A stretch of 16,041 bases of DNA from Treponema sp. UBA1240 (GTDB lineage Bacteria; Spirochaetota; Spirochaetia; Treponematales; Treponemataceae): the NCBI GenBank assembly GCA_002308875.1, contig DBWK01000093.1, positions 1 to 16,041 on the forward strand, read 5' to 3'. Numbering within the stretch: position 1 is the first letter of the stretch; each line of letters starts with the position of its first letter. Made by a program: the position numbers and the translations under genes. Shown here one piece after another: positions 14,293 through 16,041 of this stretch. The notes below the pieces were generated by a model that made no database searches, had not been told where the DNA came from, and saw only the letters and a program-made list of their open reading frames with translations.

Positions 14293-14505
14293 ATGGGCAA
14301 GGAATTTAAAGAGTTTTGTGATAAGCTTCGCCAGTTATTGTCAGAAGTTCAGGGAGCTCCATATCCTGCAGCTATTGAAAACGAATTGTATTCAATTTGG
14401 TATGAGCACATACAAAGCACTGCAATGGATTGTTTTGAATATCTTGATGAAAACTTTCCTGAAGAAGTTGAAAATATTTCGAAAACTTTGGATAAAACTT
14501 TTTAA
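14293..14505 (+). CDS. Small acidic protein of unknown function
   Basis: The 70-residue protein has a strong AAGGAG ribosome site six bases from the ATG, which supports it as real. It is acidic, probably helical, with no membrane segment and a single cysteine pair of C9 and C47. It contains a tryptophan-centred stretch (YSIWYEHIQSTAMDCFEYLDENF) and acidic tail. No family was recognised. It lies 38 bases after the PreP-like gene without a terminator between, and 33 bases before the tocopherol-cyclase-like gene, so the three could be cotranscribed. Confidence 0.75.
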   Translation: MGKEFKEFCDKLRQLLSEVQGAPYPAAIENELYSIWYEHIQSTAMDCFEYLDENFPEEVENISKTLDKTF

Positions 14506-14538
14506 CTTTTTTACTTATTTTACGGGGTTTTTTTATTT

Positions 14539-15675
14539 ATGTCGGACTCAAAAAAGTATTTGAACCGAAATTTATACATGCTGAAAGGCAGATATGCCAA
14601 GCGCGGTTATGACTGGTGGTGGCATTCTTTTACAGGTTATAACAAGATTACCGGTGAGGAAAAAAGCTTTTTTATTGAGTATTATGTAATCAATCCTGCT
14701 CTTTTTCCTAACAAGGCTGTCCTCGGACAGCGTTCTGACAACAAGCTTTACAATGTTCGACCTTCCTATGTTATGATTAAGGCTGGCTGCTGGGGAAAAG
14801 ACGCCCGCCAGATAAACAATTTTTATCCGTCTTCGGAACTTTCGATAAAACGCGGAGTTCTGAATTTTCAAATAGGTTCATGCATCCTTACAGAAACGGA
14901 ACTTTCCGGTTCAGTTTCTGTAGAAAAAGAAGAAGCAAAGCTTTACCCTGAATGTATGACCGATGCAGGCACAATGTCCTGGAATCTCAAAATTAACAAA
15001 AAACTCTCATATTGCGCCGGCTATGGTACTTCATTCCTGTTCAGAAAACTGCATGCCTTTGAAATGTACTGGCATGTGCAGGGTGTAAAAACGGAATATG
15101 AAGGTACAGTAACACTCGACGGTGATGTTTATGATATTATTCCCGGAAAATCATACGGTTACGCTGATAAAAACTGGGGTGCAGATTACACAAGCCCGTG
15201 GGTCTGGCTTTCTTCAAATGATATAACAGACCAGTTTTCGGGACAAAAACTTACAGATTCATATATGCTTGTAGGCGGCGGTACTCCTAAGGTATTCGGC
15301 TCTTCACTCAAAGACAAGCTTTTGGTAATGCTTGATATTGAAGGTACACCGTACGAATTCAATTTTTCCAAATTCTGGAAAAAAGCTTTTACCTCATACA
15401 GCTGCTATACCGAAGGTGATGAAATCCACTGGTCAGTGTCAGCCGAAAACAAACAGTATCTGCTTGATATCAGTATTTTCTGCAGCAAAGAAGATATGTT
15501 CAAAATAAACTACGAAGCACCGAGCGGCAAAAAGCTCCACAACAACCTGTGGAACGGCGGAAACGGACGCGGTGAAATAAAGCTTTTCAAAAAAGGCAAA
15601 AACAAGACCCTTGAAACGCTCGGACATTTTTCAGTTGAACACTGCGGCTGCGAATACGGCAAATACGACGAATAG
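14539..15675 (+). CDS. Tocopherol cyclase-like / lipocalin-type beta-barrel protein
   Basis: The 378-residue protein has the family signatures of tocopherol-cyclase-like and AttH/CrtC-type two-barrel proteins: an N-terminal aromatic patch YDWWWHSFTGY (24-34), a central strand EMYWHVQGVKTEYEGTV, and the YADKNWG motif (208-214) followed by PWVWLSSND. Those folds bind or modify hydrophobic, often isoprenoid, ligands. A true tocopherol pathway is not expected in a spirochaete, so the substrate is unknown and the name describes fold similarity only. No signal peptide or transmembrane helix is seen. Ten cysteines are spread along it. The ribosome site is poor (a GGGG 14 bases upstream). Its 3' end converges on the - strand gene with 24 bases between and no terminator-like hairpin. 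Confidence 0.7.
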   Translation: MSDSKKYLNRNLYMLKGRYAKRGYDWWWHSFTGYNKITGEEKSFFIEYYVINPALFPNKAVLGQRSDNKLYNVRPSYVMIKAGCWGKDARQINNFYPSSELSIKRGVLNFQIGSCILTETELSGSVSVEKEEAKLYPECMTDAGTMSWNLKINKKLSYCAGYGTSFLFRKLHAFEMYWHVQGVKTEYEGTVTLDGDVYDIIPGKSYGYADKNWGADYTSPWVWLSSNDITDQFSGQKLTDSYMLVGGGTPKVFGSSLKDKLLVMLDIEGTPYEFNFSKFWKKAFTSYSCYTEGDEIHWSVSAENKQYLLDISIFCSKEDMFKINYEAPSGKKLHNNLWNGGNGRGEIKLFKKGKNKTLETLGHFSVEHCGCEYGKYDE

Positions 15676-15699
15676 TTTGTAATAATCCTTTACAGTTCT

Positions 15700-16041
15700 T
15701 TACTCATCCAGCATAGCGGGAATGGTTTCTATTTTCTTAAGCTCTTCAAGCTCCGCTGCAAGCGAAATCATCTTTTTTGTCTGCGCTACCAGTCTTTGTG
15801 CAAGCAGCTTTGAAAGGAAGATACCGTAATGTGGATTTCTTCTTATCAGGTTAAGGAATGCGACCTTTGGAATTTTGATTAACTTGCCGTCACCTACAGC
15901 CATAATTGTTGCGGAGCGTCTGTCGTTCAGCAGGAATGACATTTCACCGATGAACATATCGCTCGGTGTGAGTACTGAAACAAGCTTGCGTTCCGTGTAA
16001 ACGGCATAACGTCCGCTTACGATAAAGTACAAATCGTTTGT
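15700..16041 (-). CDS. Cyclic nucleotide-binding (Crp-like) domain protein, C-terminal part
   Basis: The frame is open to the window edge, so the N-terminus lies outside; the TTG at 16032 is internal. The 113 visible residues contain the second half of a cNMP-binding domain: LYFIVSGRYAVYTE, the phosphate-binding cassette region FIGEMSFLLNDRRSATIMAV with its Glu and Arg, then a helical stretch LLAQRLVAQTKKMISLAAELEELKK. There is no helix-turn-helix after the domain, so this is not a Crp-type regulator at its C-terminus; in spirochaetes such single-domain proteins or C-terminal cNMP domains occur in signalling proteins. It may bind cAMP or cGMP. Its upstream part could hold another domain. Confidence 0.85.
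   Translation of the reverse strand, partial: TNDLYFIVSGRYAVYTERKLVSVLTPSDMFIGEMSFLLNDRRSATIMAVGDGKLIKIPKVAFLNLIRRNPHYGIFLSKLLAQRLVAQTKKMISLAAELEELKKIETIPAMLDE

Overview
The window looks like a chromosome segment of a spirochaete, most likely a Treponema (moderate G+C, not T. pallidum-like in density). The grounds are protein content: a FliG paralogue standing outside any flagellar operon, a chemotaxis receptor with a 7TM-DISM sensor, a DUF4954-type protein, a PilZ protein, a GGDEF enzyme and a tocopherol-cyclase-like protein. The species is inference. No mobile element, CRISPR array or rRNA gene was seen.

Layout. (1) 1-2165, + strand: the 3' end of a DUF4954-like gene, then a diguanylate cyclase with its own promoter and a distant intrinsic terminator. 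(2) 2186-4390, - strand: a membrane chemotaxis receptor. (3) 4391-4927: divergent promoters and tmRNA (ssrA, 4505-4853), whose tag reads ANNDNYKAYALAA. (4) 4928-8067, + strand: a tight cluster of a THUMP/RlmL-type rRNA methyltransferase, a TetR regulator, a PilZ protein and an RlmM-type rRNA methyltransferase, ended by a bidirectional terminator at 8090-8136. (5) 8159-9528, - strand: coaE followed by a SPOR-domain membrane protein. (6) 9529-9760: a structured intergenic region. (7) 9761-14505, + strand: the divergent FliG paralogue, an M16C PreP-like zinc protease and a 70-residue acidic protein. (8) 14539-15675, + strand: a tocopherol-cyclase-like protein, converging with the 3' end of a cyclic-nucleotide-binding protein on the - strand at the window edge.

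The most notable region is 9529-9760. On the - strand it holds a sequence that fits the flagellar sigma-28 consensus (TAAAGTCG, 11 bases, TCCGATAA), then a 9-bp hairpin, then a hairpin with a run of nine U that lies five bases before the coaE start codon. Together these predict an RNA of about 115 nucleotides that is either a motility-regulon small RNA or an attenuated coaE leader. Across the divide is the FliG paralogue, which has a roughly 165-residue disordered N-terminus and lacks some of the charged torque residues, so motility is a theme on both sides.

Two + strand genes (the RlmL-type gene and the FliG paralogue) have good promoter-like elements placed so close to the start codon that their mRNAs would be nearly leaderless. 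Two intact c-di-GMP components (the GGDEF enzyme with an I-site, and the PilZ protein) and a chemoreceptor fit a motile signalling bacterium.
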